A stretch of DNA of 64,000 nt from Shinisaurus crocodilurus (taxonomy: Eukaryota > Chordata > Lepidosauria > Squamata > Shinisauridae): the NCBI GenBank assembly GCA_021292165.1, contig CM037878.1, forward strand, positions 293,060,971 through 293,124,970, in the 5' to 3' direction. The notes beneath the pieces are model-generated. The model did not search any database, was not told the origin of the DNA, and saw nothing but the letters and a program-made list of their open reading frames with translations. This document shows positions 46,303 to 57,719 of the stretch, piece by piece; position 1 is the first letter of the stretch, and each line of letters starts with the position of its first letter. The position numbers were made by a program, and so were the translations under genes.

Positions 46303-47290
46303 CATTATGGATAGAGATAAAAATGTTAGCAGCATGTGTTAAGTAGGTTTTAAATGATATTAAAAATAGGGGAGGTCAATAAAATGTTTGTGACAATAAA
46401 AAAACGTTTGCAGCAGTAAAACCAAGAAAAAAACCCCAGTTAAAACCATTAAAAGCTGAGACAAGCTAAGACAAGCCATAAGTCTCAGATCACATTATTC
46501 TCCCGCCACTCTCTCTTAAACCGGGCCTTGTTGAAGCACACGCCTCACCCCCAATCACTGACACAAAGATTAGCCTACTACCTACTGTAACAGACACTAA
46601 ACGGGCGATGTCCTTTGGCACCGCCCTTCGGCCACTGCCTTGGTCTTCCCGCTGCTGAAACAGCTGGCTGGGCCACGCCTCTGGAGAACACCGCTGGTGT
46701 GCCCCCATTTGGGATGGAGGAGGAAGAGACAGAGCAACTGAGCCTGAGAGTGTTTGGGGCCAGGCACAGGAGTGAGCTGAAGACGTCTGCAGCTTGACCC
46801 AGCTGCGCTTACTCTTCAATCAGCCCCTGCATAAAAGTCAAGCCACAAACCCAGCTCAGGTGCTGGAAGCAATTGTGGAGGCTCACCCGTAGCAGAAAAT
46901 GTCCATGCCAGCTCCTGGACCCGGCTTTGTTTATTATTCTTGGCCCCGGAACGACTTCAGCGCGTGTCTCTCTCCTTGATTGTGTTTTCATTGGCTTTTG
47001 GACCGATATTCTCGCCTGACCTTGGATCGTATAAACAATTAATGCTGCTGCTTATCACTTGACTGGCGCAATTCACGACGACAGCTGCTGCCTGCCAGGG
47101 GGAAGGTGGCTACTCCAACAGGTAAAGTGGGGCAGCTCTCTCTCACCCCTGGCTCCACATGCTGCCTTGGCCTTCTGGCTGCTGAAATAGCTGGCCGGGC
47201 CACGCCTCTGGAGAACACAACCGCGGCCTGCCTGGCGGAAAGTGGTAATGAGATAAGACAAACATCCGAATGATGGGATTGGTTGATCAT
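46303..47290. other. Unassigned, with a direct repeat that may belong to an LTR element
   Basis: A ~60-base block at about 46636-46692 ('ctgctgaaacagctggctgg', 'ccacgcctctggagaacac') recurs at about 47178-47220. The text 'gtggctactccaacaggtaa' at 47106 recurs at 47807, just after the LTR-like end. No open gag or pol frame was seen. Confidence 0.4.
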
Positions 47291-47334
47291 AGAATCATAG
47301 AAAAGTAGAGTTGGAAGGGGCCTACAAGGCCATC
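47291..47334 (-). repeat. 44-bp CR1 insertion with 8-bp duplication
   Basis: Only the last ~44 bases of CR1 are present ('GATGGCCTTGTAGGCCCC', 'CTACTTTTCTATGATTCT' on the minus strand). They are flanked by TTGATCAT at 47283-47290 and 47335-47342. Confidence 0.8.
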
Positions 47335-47806
47335 TTGATCATCTAGCCAATCATTCACTGAGAGGCGGGTAGCAGACACATGGTAGTAGATATAAAACAA
47401 AGAAGTTGCAATCAAGATAAGGGAAAACATACTGACAGGTGAATTTGCAGGCACTGAAGAGATTTGCTGCTGCAATCGGTTGACTAACTGCCAACCGATT
47501 CGAGATTAGCACATGAACAGAATATGATAGACAAGGAAACAAGGGTATGATCAAGGAATGTAAAGAGTGACTCATTTGGTGTACTGACTACTGGCACTGA
47601 GCCGGAAGAGGTGAGGTATAATAGTACTGAGCACGCTCAGACTCGCAATTTGTAAGTCTATATAAAGTGAACCGCTGCCTTTGTATGGCAGAGCTGACGT
47701 GCCTTGCCTGCTCACTCTCCGACGCGCGTCGTTCTGAATAAAGATGGCTTCCAGTGAACTACCCGCTGTGCCTCTCATCTCTTCTCGAGGGAATTTCTTT
47801 AACAGT
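47335..47806 (+). repeat. LTR-like segment (U3-R-U5 layout)
   Basis: A TATA box (TCTATATAAAG near 47659) is followed 76 bases later by AATAAAG near 47740. The segment ends 'TTTCTTTAACA' at about 47805 and is followed by 'GTGGCTACTCCAACAGG', which could be a tRNA primer-binding site. This order fits a retroviral or Gypsy-type LTR. The 5' edge is uncertain, perhaps before the CR1 insertion at 47291. No second LTR was found. Confidence 0.5.
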
Positions 47807-47870
47807 GGCTACTCCAACAGGTAAGGTGGGCCAGCTCTCTCACCACTTGCTCCACCGTTACGGACAAGTG

Positions 47871-48623
47871 ATTCTGACGTGATTAAACACTTGACAAGAG
47901 AGAAGGCATTTTATGAGCTCTGGATAGGATTTTGCCCTTGGATTTTAAAGCAATACTGTAAAATAAGTTCCTGCTGGAATTTGATGACCCCTGTTCAGAA
48001 ATACCCAAAGATACTTACGGCAAGCCTTTCAGTGCCAGTTATTAGCAAAGCAGAAAGGGTGTAAATTGTAGCTATCAAATCTAGATGTACCAAGCCAGTG
48101 TGTGTGATGGGCATGCAGCTTCCGTGCAGCTTCCCGTTAGAAAAGCTGCCTGACTCTGTCTGCAAGGCTTGTAAAAGCCCCAGCCTCAGAGCTTGCTCCT
48201 GAGGCTGAGCAACTCACCTCTAGTAGTATGAGGACTCTGCTAGAGTACCTGATCCCTTTCCCTGATCTTGACCCCTGCCTGGTTTTGACTACACACCTGC
48301 TTCTGGCCTGCTCTTGCTCACAGCTAGCTCCCCCAGAATCCGATGCCTGGAGTCTGACCCTTGCTGAGGCCTGGCACAGACTTACTCAGCCTGCTTATAA
48401 ACATGCTGTGTTTCAGTGGCCTTTTGCTTTCAGTTTTGGTACCCTACAGGACTAATAGGGTTTCTCTTTTTGTGTATTGAATGCACTCCGAACTGCATTG
48501 AAACCAGATGTAGTTGCTTTCAGTGGGACTTGTACACAACTGTTTTTTGTTTTGTTTCTATATCCAGATCGAAATTAGGTCAGGATGGATATTGACTAAC
48601 TTTGGCTGAATGTTCTTCTAGAA
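47871..48623. other. No gene recognised
   Basis: No coding region or named repeat. The stretch 48150-48450 may be internal sequence of the LTR element, but nothing confirms it. Confidence 0.3.
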
Positions 48624-48758
48624 CAGTGTTCTCCAACCTGGGGTCCCCAGATGTTTTTGGCCTACAACTCCCAGCATGCCCCAGCCACCGTAGCTGGCTG
48701 GGGCATGCTGGGAGTTGTAGGCCAAAAACATCTGGGTACCCCAGGTTGGAGAACACTG
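48624..48758. mobile_element. Palindromic CAGTG hAT MITE with perfect TTCTAGAA duplication
   Basis: 135 bp, CAGTGTTCTCCAACC ends. TTCTAGAA is at 48616-48623 and 48759-48766. The two arms differ by only a few bases and would form a long hairpin if transcribed. Confidence 0.95.
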
Positions 48759-49410
48759 TTCTAGAAAGTCAACTGTGATTTTTTAAAATACTCAAAATAA
48801 TAACAATATTCATAAAATGGAGTTTATTAACAATTCAGCTATTATATTCTGAAGTTAGGCCTATTTAATCATATGTTTTACCGGTTAGTCTAAGGAAAAA
48901 CTAGACAACGTCTGTGATGGGAACCCACTTCATTCTCTGTGGACTAGGGCCAGCAAGTATTTCTTGCCATGATTTGGGGACAGTTCCATCTACTGCAAGC
49001 TCCAGTTACACGTTGCAGTGTGCAACTTGCTCCACAAAAAGAATGAAATCCGCAAATCCTTGCAACAAGGGCGGCTTCCTTTGTAAAGGCCTTCTACTTG
49101 AAAAGCAGGGCATACATTCCTATTACTTTTTTTTTTTTTTTTTTAGTCAATGGGTGAAGCCTCTCAGACGCACAGGAACAAACCATGGCAGGGAAGAGTC
49201 CACCCCCTCCCAAGAAGGGGAAATAGGTCTCAAATGATGTTATCCAGCCCTGTTCTAGCACCATCCCAGAATATCTAGGAACCAAAGCAAGTTCCAACCA
49301 TTGCTGCTAGAGCTGACTGAAGCCCCCTTCAAACCACCCTCCGTGCTCAGGGCTGCTTCTTCTCTGTGGTGCTCTTCCATTCCGGTGTGGCTGCAGTCTG
49401 TGCGTGAATA
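48759..49410. other. No gene recognised
   Basis: No coding region. It includes a T tract at about 49127-49144, possibly a lost retroelement tail. Confidence 0.3.
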
Positions 49411-49634
49411 CATAGAATCATAGAAAAGTAGAGTTGGAAGGGGCCTACAAGGCCATCAAGTCCAACCCCCTGCTCAATGCAGGAATCTAGGTCAAAGCAT
49501 CCCTGACAGATGTCTGTCCAGCTGCACCTTGAATGCCTCCAGATTGGGAGAGCCCATGACCTCCCTAGGTAGTTGGTTCCATTGTCTTATTGCTCTGACA
49601 GTCAGGAAATTTTTCCTTATGTTTAGGTGGAATC
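49411..49634 (-). pseudogene. CR1 LINE, 3' fragment
   Basis: Minus-strand CR1 3' UTR plus the last ~50 codons. At the truncated end a 17-base piece ('atgtttaggtggaatca') is repeated in tandem (49619-49660), which marks the junction. Confidence 0.88.
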
Positions 49635-51179
49635 ACAAACATGTTTAGGTGGAATCATGGGTGGGTCTGATCATGGCACCCTGCCAGAAGGTTTGTTATG
49701 CATGAAGGGAGCCATATATTTCCCTCCTCCAAGACCTATCACCAGCTGGCAGGTTTTTCTGATTTTAACAAAAACAAATGAGAAAACGACCCAAGATGCT
49801 GCAAACATCCTTCATTCCTAGAACTGGAGATCTTTTTCTCCAGGGTACAGGCGGGGGGGGGGGGGGATGGGCCTCCACGAAGAAATCCCCTGGAAAGACC
49901 TGAAGGAGGTTAAGGCATGTCAGACCAGTTCTGGGAAAGGAAGCAGCCCTTTCTGGCACCTCTGACTGTTTTCCTCTTGTTTTCGTCACTGATGGCTGAG
50001 GCTCCCTCGCTGCTGGAGTTTTCCCAGTAGTTGCAGTTGCAAGGAGTAAATAACTCACGGAGCCAAGCACAGTTGCTCTTATGCCTTTGCATAAGAACTT
50101 TTTCAGGAAAAAGTCTTGAGCTGTAAATTTGTCCGGAATAGGAATAGAAGGCCTCTTGGCAGCATTAGAAGTGAGTCTTCATTGCGGCTACTCATTACAG
50201 TCTGGGTCTGGCGAGATTGTGATTATTCCCTCAGTCACCTGCTCCTCTTATTACAGCACAACGTCTCCATTGCAATCAAGCAACTTCAGAGAGTCGCCTG
50301 CTCTGTGGAGCCATTTATCACAGACCCAGAGCAAATGTGCAACATGGGGTGAAGAAATGTCTGGAGACCAATATAAAACACATCCCTGTACAGGGAAACT
50401 TAAAAGAGAATAATACTTAACAGCCAGTGCTTCGTTGAGAGGTAGCAGGCACATGTCCCCTTCAAAGTCACACTTTATGGCCTAGAAGCCTTCTGCACAC
50501 ATCGGGGCTGGTTTTTAGTGGGGAGGGCCTGGCACGCCATATAAAAAGCCATTTTTTATTCTTATAATGCACATTTCAGGGTTGAATCCTGGCACCAGAG
50601 ATGGGTTCCCAGGCCAAGACCAGGAGAGAACTGGCTCCAGTTAAGCCTTGGCAATAAAGGGGCAGTTCATCTTTGGATGGTCCAATAGCCATCATCTAAT
50701 GGGTCACTATCTATTTTCAAGCCCAAAACTCTTGCACTCTCGTCTCATGTACTGTCCTCCACCCGCACTCCGCAGAATTCATTTCATTTACCAGCTGGAA
50801 ATTGAGAAATATTCCGATCATTATTTAAGGTGTCTGATGTAATTTTTATGAGCTCCAGGTTTAAAGTAATACATGTATAATTCATGCACCATATTAGACT
50901 GCTCCTTTATTACTGTTCTCTTCATTAATCTCCATCTGATTTATAATACAGGCTGGAAGGTTTCTGAGAGCTAATGACAAAAGTTTGGCTGAGATTAGAT
51001 GAGCATACTATGAATTCTCCAACACTTTGGGAAGACTGAAAAATATACAGCACTTTATTTTCTCTCTATGTATTTACATTTCCTCTTAAATTCCAACCCT
51101 ACAACAGTAATGAACATATTGTTAAATGCCAATTTAGTTAACAATGTAAGAAAATGTCCTTGGGGTTGGGCCAAGGCAT
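49635..51179. other. No gene recognised; candidate conserved non-coding block
   Basis: No coding exon supported. About 50640-51050 is AT-rich, lacks recognisable repeats, and has several homeodomain-like TAAT cores. By composition it looks like a conserved non-coding element, which needs cross-species alignment to judge. Confidence 0.3.
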
Positions 51180-51213
51180 CTAAGAACATAGGAAGAGCCC
51201 TACTGGATCAGAG
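51180..51213 (-). repeat. Old CR1/L3-like LINE, left piece
   Basis: 'TAAGAACATAGGAAGAGCCC' then 'TACTGGATCAGA' is the 3' terminal text of the older CR1-like family. It resumes at 54632 ('ctaaaggtctatctagccc'), so the young CR1 between them inserted into this element. Confidence 0.7.
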
Positions 51214-51631
51214 CCCTGGGGCACGGATTAAGGATGTGACAGAGCAGCTGCCGAGGCTCATGCAGCCCACCGACACATACCCCTTTCTTCTCTTCCACGT
51301 GGGTACAAATGATACTGCCAAGCGGAGTTACAAAGAAATCACGGCAGACTTTGAAGAGCTGGGAAGGGAACTCAAGAACTTCGGGGCCCAGATAGTTTTC
51401 TCATCCATCCTTCCAGTACTTGGAAGAGGCATAGAAAGGGAAAGAAAAATACTCCGAGTGAATGACTGGCTACGAAGGTGGAGCCGACGTGAGGGATTTG
51501 GATTCTGGGACCACGGGCTACACTTCCTGGAAGATGGACTGCTGGCAAAGGATGGGTTGCACCTCACAAGGACTGGGAAGAATGTGTTTGGACACAGCAT
51601 GAGGAACTTAATCAGGAGGGCTTTAAACTGA
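51214..51631 (+). pseudogene. CR1 ORF1, esterase-like C-terminal part
   Basis: Open to the stop at 51631. The first 49 codons of the surrounding frame belong to flanking DNA. From about 51216 it reads 'GARIKDVTEQLPRLM', 'LLFHVGTNDTA' (the GTND block of SGNH/GDSL hydrolases), 'IVFSSILPVLGRG', 'VNDWLRRWSRREGFGFWDH', and 'DGLHLTRTGKNVFG', which holds the catalytic DxxH block. The N-terminal GDS block with the nucleophile Ser is missing through 5' truncation. An esterase-type ORF1 is known from the CR1/L2 group, where it may help RNA binding or membrane association. Confidence 0.8.
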
Positions 51632-51741
51632 ATCCAACAGGGGAGGGAGACATAAACTCGGGGGTACCAATGGAAGAAGGCCTCTTTGCCACAATGGAGA
51701 GAACAGCTCCAGCGGTGCCCATTGATAGTCTACCACAAATG

Positions 51742-54539
51742 TAGGGGGAAAGTCGGACTGTAAAGCACATAGTCTTCAATGTCTCTATACTAATGCCCAG
51801 AGTATGGGCAACAAACAAGACGAACTTGAACTCTTGATACATGAGGGCAAGTACGACTTGATAGGGATAACTGAAACCTGGTGGGATGACTCCCATGACT
51901 GGAATACAGCAATTGAAGGGTATAACTTGTTCAAAAGGAACAGAAGCAACAGAAAGGGAGGTGGAGTTGCACTGTATGTTAAAAATACGTATCTCTGCAC
52001 AGAGATACAGGAAGAGGAGCTTGGCAGCCCCATTGAGAGCATCTGGGTTAAAATAAAGGGGGCAAAGAATAAAGCGAACATGGCGGTTGGAGTCTACTAC
52101 CGACCACCCAATCAAGGAGAAGACGAGGATGGAACTTTTGAAAAACAAATTGCCAGTGTTTCAAGGAGGCACGATGTGGTAGTAATGGGAGACTTCAATT
52201 TCCCTGATATCTGTTGGGAGACTTATTCAGCCAAACATGGCCCCTCCAAGAAATTCCTGAGCTGTGCTGCTGATAACTTCCTCCTACAGAAAGTGGAGGA
52301 AGGAACTAGAGGATCGGCTATCCTTGACCTGATTCTAACCAACAGAGACGAGTTAGTGGATAAAGTGGCAGTTTCGGGAACTCTGGGGGAAAGTGACCAT
52401 GTTATACTTGAGTTCTTGATTCTAACAGAAGCAAAAGCTGAGTGTAGCCAAACACGTACCCTGGATTTTAGGAAAGCCAATTTTAACAAACTCAGAACAA
52501 TGATTAGTAAGATCCCATGGCAAATGACTCTCATGAGAAAGGGAGCCCAGGAGGGGTGGGAGTTTTTAAAAAAGGAAATTTTGAAGGCACAATTGCAAAC
52601 AATTCCCACAAGGAAAAAAGGCAGAGGGCAACAGAAGAAGCCAATGTGGCTTCACAATAAACTCAAAGATGACCTGAAAACAAAAAAGGACACGTATAGG
52701 AAGTGGAAGGAAGGACAGGCTACAGGGGAAGAGTACAGGCAGGTAGCACAGAACTGCAGGAATAGTGTCAGGAAGGCTAAAGCTGAGAATGAGCTAAGGT
52801 TAGCGAGGAATGCTAAAAGCAACAAAAAAGCTTTCTTCAGATACATGCACAGTAAAAGACAGAAGAAAGAACTGGTGGTTCAACTACGCAATGAGGATGG
52901 CAAATTGATAACAGAAGACAAAGAAAAGGCAGAAGTGTTCAATTCCTACTTCGGCTCGGTCTTCTCCCAAAAGAGGGTCTATGACCCCCCTGGCAAACCT
53001 GAAATGCAGACTGAAGGGGCAGAATTGCAGCTTGAGATTGATAGGCAAATGGTCAAGGAGCACCTGATTACTCTGAACGAGTTTAAATCTCCAGGGCCTG
53101 ATGAGCTGCATCCTAGAGTAATAAAGGAACTGGCAGAAGAACTCTCAGAACCACTGTCTATTATCTTTGAGAAATCATGGAGGACAGGTGAAGTGCCAGA
53201 CGACTGGAGGAGGGCAAATGTTGTTCCCATCTTCAAAAAGGGCAAGAAGGAGGAACCTGGGAACTATAGGCCAGTCAGTCTGACATCAATCCCCGGGAAG
53301 ATTTTTGAGCAGATTATAAAGAAGTCAGTCTGCAAGCACCTTGAAAACAATGCAGTGATTACTAGAAGCCAGCATGGATTGTCAAGAACAAATCCTGTCA
53401 GACTAATCTGATCTCATTTTTTGATCGGGTAACCTCCCTTGTGGACTGTGGGAATGCTGTGGACATTATATACCTGGACTTCAGCAAAGCTTTCGACAAA
53501 GTGCCTCATGATATCCTGATTAGTAAGCTAGCTAAGAGTGGGCTAGATGGAACAACTATCAGGTGGATCCACAATTGGCTACAGAATCGGACTCAAAGAG
53601 TGCTTAGCAATGGTTCCTTCTCAAACTGGGGAGAGGGTAACGAGCGGGGTACCACAGGGCTCGGTCCTGGGCCCGGTGCTCTTCAACATTTTTATTAATG
53701 ACTTGGATGAGGAGGTACAGGGAATGCTTATCAAATTTGCAGATGACACAAAGTTGGGTGGAACAGCTAATACTCTGGAAGACAGAAACAAAATTCAAAG
53801 TGACCTCGATAGGCTGGAGCGCTGGGCCGAAAACAACAGAATGAAATTTAACAGGGATAAATGCCAAGTGCTGCACCTAGGGAGAGGAAACCAAATGCAG
53901 AGTTACAGAATGGGGGACACTTGGCTCAACAATACTACAAGTGAGAAGGATCTTGGAATTGTGGTAGATCACAAACTGAATATGAGCCAGCAATGCGACG
54001 TGGCTGCAAAGAAGGCAAATGCAATTTTGGGCTGTATTAATAGAAGTATAGCTTCGAAATCGCGGGAAGTGATAATTCCCCTTTACTCGGCACTGGTTAG
54101 GCCTCATCTTGAGTACTGTGTCCAGTTCTGGGCACCTCATTTTAACAAGGACATAGACAAACTGGAGAGGGTTCAGAGGAGGGCAACAAGGATGATAAAG
54201 GGACTGGAAACAAGGCCCTATGAGGAGAGACTGAAAGAACTGGGCATGTTTAGCCTTCAGAAGAGGAGACTGAGGGGAGATATGATCGCACTCTTCCAGT
54301 ATTTGAAGGGATGTCACACAGAGGAGGGCAAAGATCTCTTCTCGTTCATCCCAGTTTGCAGGACACGGAATAATGGGCTCAAGTTACAGGAACCTAGATT
54401 CCACCTAAACATCAGGAAAAATTTCCTGACTGTCAGAGCAATAAGACAATGGAACCAACTACCTAGGGAGGTGGTGGGCTCTCCCACTCTGGAGGCATTC
54501 AAGGTGCGGCTGGACAGACATCTGTCAGAGATGCTTTGA
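51742..54539 (+). pseudogene. CR1 ORF2 (endonuclease-reverse transcriptase), two frameshifts
   Basis: APE endonuclease (51804 on: 'ITETWWDDSHDW', 'VVMGDFNFPD', 'ESDHVILEF') and the RT start are open to about 53380. There a single T is missing relative to copy A ('catggattgtcaag' against 'catggatttgtcaag'). The RT core continues in another frame (53441-53640: 'DIIYLDFSKAFDKVPHDILI'), until an extra G near 53635 shifts it again. The last frame (53547-54539) has 'GVPQGSVLGPVLFNIFIND', the catalytic FADD and the C-terminus. Compared with copy A, about 12 codons near the ORF2 start are also deleted. Confidence 0.92.
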
Positions 54540-54631
54540 CCTGGATTCCTGCATTGAGCAGGGGGTTGGACTCGATGGCCTTGTAGGCCCCTTCCAACTC
54601 TACTTTTCTATGATTCTATGATTCTATGACT

Positions 54632-54830
54632 AAAGGTCTATCTAGCCCAGCATCCTGTTTCCACCATGGCCAGCCAGATTCCCCAATAGAAAGCCCACAA
54701 GCAGGGCATGAAGGCAGCAGCCCAACCCCTATTATTTGCCCCAAAGTAACTGGTATTCAGAAATATACTTCCTCTGAACCTGGAAGTTCAATTTAGCTAT
54801 CATGGGTAATAGCCAGTAACAGGCCCATCC
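54632..54830 (-). repeat. Old CR1/L3-like LINE, right piece
   Basis: Continuation of 51180-51213: 'CTAAAGGTCTATCTAGCCC', 'AGCATCCTGTTTCC', 'AGAAAGCCCACAAGCAGG', 'GTAACTGGTATTCAG'. Confidence 0.7.
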
Positions 54831-54865
54831 TTCATAGGTAACCAAAAGAAAAGGCAAACCAGAGT

Positions 54866-56205
54866 CATTGACTAGGTTCGCATGACACAACAACCCATCG
54901 TAGGTGACAAGCCACGGTGTGTTGTCGTATCTTGTGAACCCAGACCACTTCCTGCAGGGTGGCTTGTTTGAGGGCGAGTGGGCAACAAGCCACCCTGACA
55001 ACCCATGGCTTGTTGTTGGGGTTGTTGTACCCAAAATGGGTTGTTGTGTTATCTGAACCCGGGCGACCAACCCCATGATGGCTACGGGGAAGTGGCAAGT
55101 GAGCCACTCAGCAAGGGCGGCAAACCCCCCTTGTTGCTCTTGCTAAGCTCACCCAGTCCACCGCCAGTGACAGCTGCCCCACCAATGCCCGAGCAGCAAG
55201 TTGGAGCGACCGTCACTGGCTCGGTGTCCCCCCCTTGGTGACCACAAAACCCTTCTGCGCTCACTGTGCCTTTCCGCCCCTTCTTCATTTCCACCCCACC
55301 CCTAGAGATTGCCTTGTGCAAGAGCGGATGTATTTGCTGTCACCTGGGCAATGTCCTGTGAGGTGTCTGCTGACATGTGCAGCAGGCATCAACCATGGAC
55401 ATTGTCCAGAAGAGAGGCTGCAAATAGGTTTATTTTTTTACTCTGTGTTCTCTTGACTGCTGTCAAAAGGCAAAGTGCCAAGGGAAAGCAAAAGCCACGA
55501 GTGATCTTTGCTCGCTCACGAAAGGGGGTGGCCAGTGGATCACCTCCTTTGCAGTGAGATCCTCTAATTTTTTTTTTAAAAAAATATTATTTTTTTGGCT
55601 GGACCTGACTCTTCTCAGTGTCCTGCATCTTTTCCACCCTTTCCCGAGACTCTAGGTGCTTGGGAAGATGGAAAAATATGACCCACCCCTTTTATGGGAG
55701 TACGGAGCTTTGGCAGCTGTCAAAGCTCAGGCTTCCTTTTAAAACGGGGATTTTGACAGGGCTAATTGGGGTTTTTTGACAGGGACATATGCATATATGT
55801 CCCAAAAATATTTGCACACATTTGGGGTGCAAAAGAATTAATTAAAAAAATAGGTGGTGAACCAGTGACAGCTGCTCCAATGTGCCACTTGGGCACTTTT
55901 GGGGGGCTGTCAGTGGCTGTCACTTCGGAGATCGTGAAAAGCGATAGCAATCTCTGAAAAAAGGGGAGGGGCAAAAGCCATGGCGAGATCAAAAGAGCTC
56001 GCAGTCAGCAAGGGGGGAGGAGACAAGACAGGTCCCGCCACGGAGCCCCCTGAGATACTGCGAGAGGACTGACTGAGGGGGAAGGAGTGTGGGGACAGCC
56101 CATGGCGAGCCCGATTGTCTGTCAGGCGCACCGTGAGTTGTTTCATGAGCAACCCACATTGTCTAGCTCATTCACAGGGTGGGTTGTCGTATCATGAGGA
56201 CCCAC
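54866..56205. repeat. Possible large non-autonomous TIR element
   Basis: 'GGTTCGCATGACACAACAAC' near 54873 is mirrored by 'GGGTTGTCGTATCATGAGG' near 56181. The interior has repeated 'gtgacagctg' blocks (near 55168 and 55865) and 'tgtcaaag', also found around 17130. No transposase frame. The ends are diverged and no duplication was found. Confidence 0.4.
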
Positions 56206-56454
56206 CCAGAAAGTCAGCTCCCAGAAGGCAGTCCGGAAGGGAGCGGAGAGAGCAACAGGAAGTGGGCTGGGAGGGCCAGGAAACCAAGAAAGGACTTGCA
56301 GAGTCAAGGCAGTGTCGTGGGGACGGCATCTGTACAGTTTGTAAAGTCTGTAAATAAGGTAACGGCTATTTGTTACACTGAAAAAAATCTGCTAACAGGA
56401 AAGTAAAGTTAGAAAGGGAAAGGGAAAGGCCAATCACAAAGGGTGCAAAGGGTG
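56206..56454. other. No gene recognised
   Basis: No coding region or named repeat. Confidence 0.3.
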
Positions 56455-57036
56455 GAGTGAGGCAAAGATATAACACCTGTTCTGGCCCACTTGCACTGGC
56501 TGCCTATACGGGCTATATGCTTTCGAGCCCGATTCAAGGTGCTGGTTTTTGACCTATAAAGCCCCACCACAATACCTGATGGAACGCCTCTCCCAACCGC
56601 AATCTACCCGTACACTACGTTCAACATCTGGGGCCTTCCTCCGACTGCCACCTCCACGTGAGGCTCGGAGGGCAGCAACAAGGGGGAGGGCCTTTTCTGT
56701 GGTAGCCCCCCAACTGTGGAACAAGCTCCCCCGAGGTGAGTTGGCGCCCACCTGGCGCCAACTCTATTATCTTTTCAGTGCCAGGTTAAGACTGCCCTCT
56801 ACGTTGAGGCTTGTAATAATTAAATGGTATACGGCGGGGTGGTAAATTGCTTTTAGCGGTCGTGTTTTATTAACTTGTTAGTGATATTTTTTAAATTGGT
56901 TTAAAAATTTTGTATTTTATTGTTTATATTTTTAACTGTATCTTATTGTATTTTTTAATTGATTGTTGTACACCGCCCAGAGAACTTCGGCTATCGGGCG
57001 GTATAGAAAATGAATGAATGAATGAATGAATGAATA
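56455..57036 (+). pseudogene. L2-type LINE 3' end with GAAT tail
   Basis: Starts in 'LHWLPIRAICFRARFKVLVF' (56488-56560). A one-base frameshift follows near 56560, then 'YKAPPQYLMERL', 'RTLRSTSG' and 'GRAFSVVAPQLWNKLPRGEL' up to 56845. The 3' UTR ends 'GTACACCGCCCAGAGAACTT', 'TATCGGGCGGTATAGAAA' and (TGAA)n. It is a different L2 subfamily from 20181 and 21640. Confidence 0.82.
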
Positions 57037-57486
57037 GCTTGTCAAGCTGCTTGGGCACAGGAAACCCTGTGGGTTTCCGAAGGGATGCAGCTGCCCAAAG
57101 AGCAGGCTCTGTCTCCACTCCCAGAAGGTGTGTGGCATTTCAAGACCCCCTGTTGCTGATGGCATGGCCATACTGTGTCTGTGGAAAACCTTCAATGCGC
57201 CGAAAAAAATGAGCAGCACTTGTCCACCTGTTCAGCCCATAAATATACGCAGTGCTTTTTTTCTGGAGAAAAGGGTACCGGAACTCTTGGATTACATTTC
57301 CTCGGGAGTAGATGGCGATTAAATTGTAATGTAATTAATAGAAGAAAAGGTGCTGGAACTCAGTTCCGGTGAGTTCCACCAGAAAAAAAGCCCTGAATAT
57401 ACGACAAAATAGCATTCCCCTATTGGAGAGGTCTGTTGCTTTCCCTGGATATAAACCCTGCAATCTCAAATCAAGCCACGGGAGAT
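57037..57486. other. No gene recognised
   Basis: 57250-57395 contains a small duplicated theme ('ttttttctggagaaaagg', 'ggaactcagttccgg'), perhaps an old MITE. No coding region. Confidence 0.3.
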
Positions 57487-57497
57487 AGAACTGAACT

Positions 57498-57660
57498 GGG
57501 GAAGGGTAACATGCCTTGTCAGGATATGTTATATTTTTGGAATTTAGACTTTATTTGATCAAGAGGATAGAAGTATATTAATTGGTCCCTTGGAGGGTGG
57601 AGGGGGAGCACTTTATGATTTATTGTATGTTGATTATGTTATTAAAAAAAAAAGAAAGAA
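57498..57660 (+). repeat. 5'-truncated L1, 163 bp, with duplication
   Basis: Carries the last codons of ORF2 of the L1 at 24063 (coding 'LSGYVIFLEFRL'-like text that matches 'CQDILYFWN' in another frame) and the L1 3' end, finishing in an A-rich tract. Flanked by AGAACTGAACT at 57487-57497 and 57661-57671. Confidence 0.8.
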
Positions 57661-57719
57661 AGAACTGAACTTTCTTCTAACATTTTCTTCTTCTTCCTAC
57701 ACCCAGGTGTATATATAAC

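Larger units (their letters stand above)
51214..54631 (+). mobile_element. Young CR1 LINE (copy B), 3.4 kb
   Basis: Holds the 3' part of ORF1, nearly all of ORF2 and a complete 3' UTR ending in repeated ATTCTATG units at 54607-54630. It has no target-site duplication, which is usual for CR1. It is nearly identical to copy A at 22776-31262 but in the opposite orientation. Only a few amino-acid differences are visible (for example Thr to Met in 'WQMTLxRKG' and Lys to Arg in 'SQKxVYD'). Confidence 0.95.
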
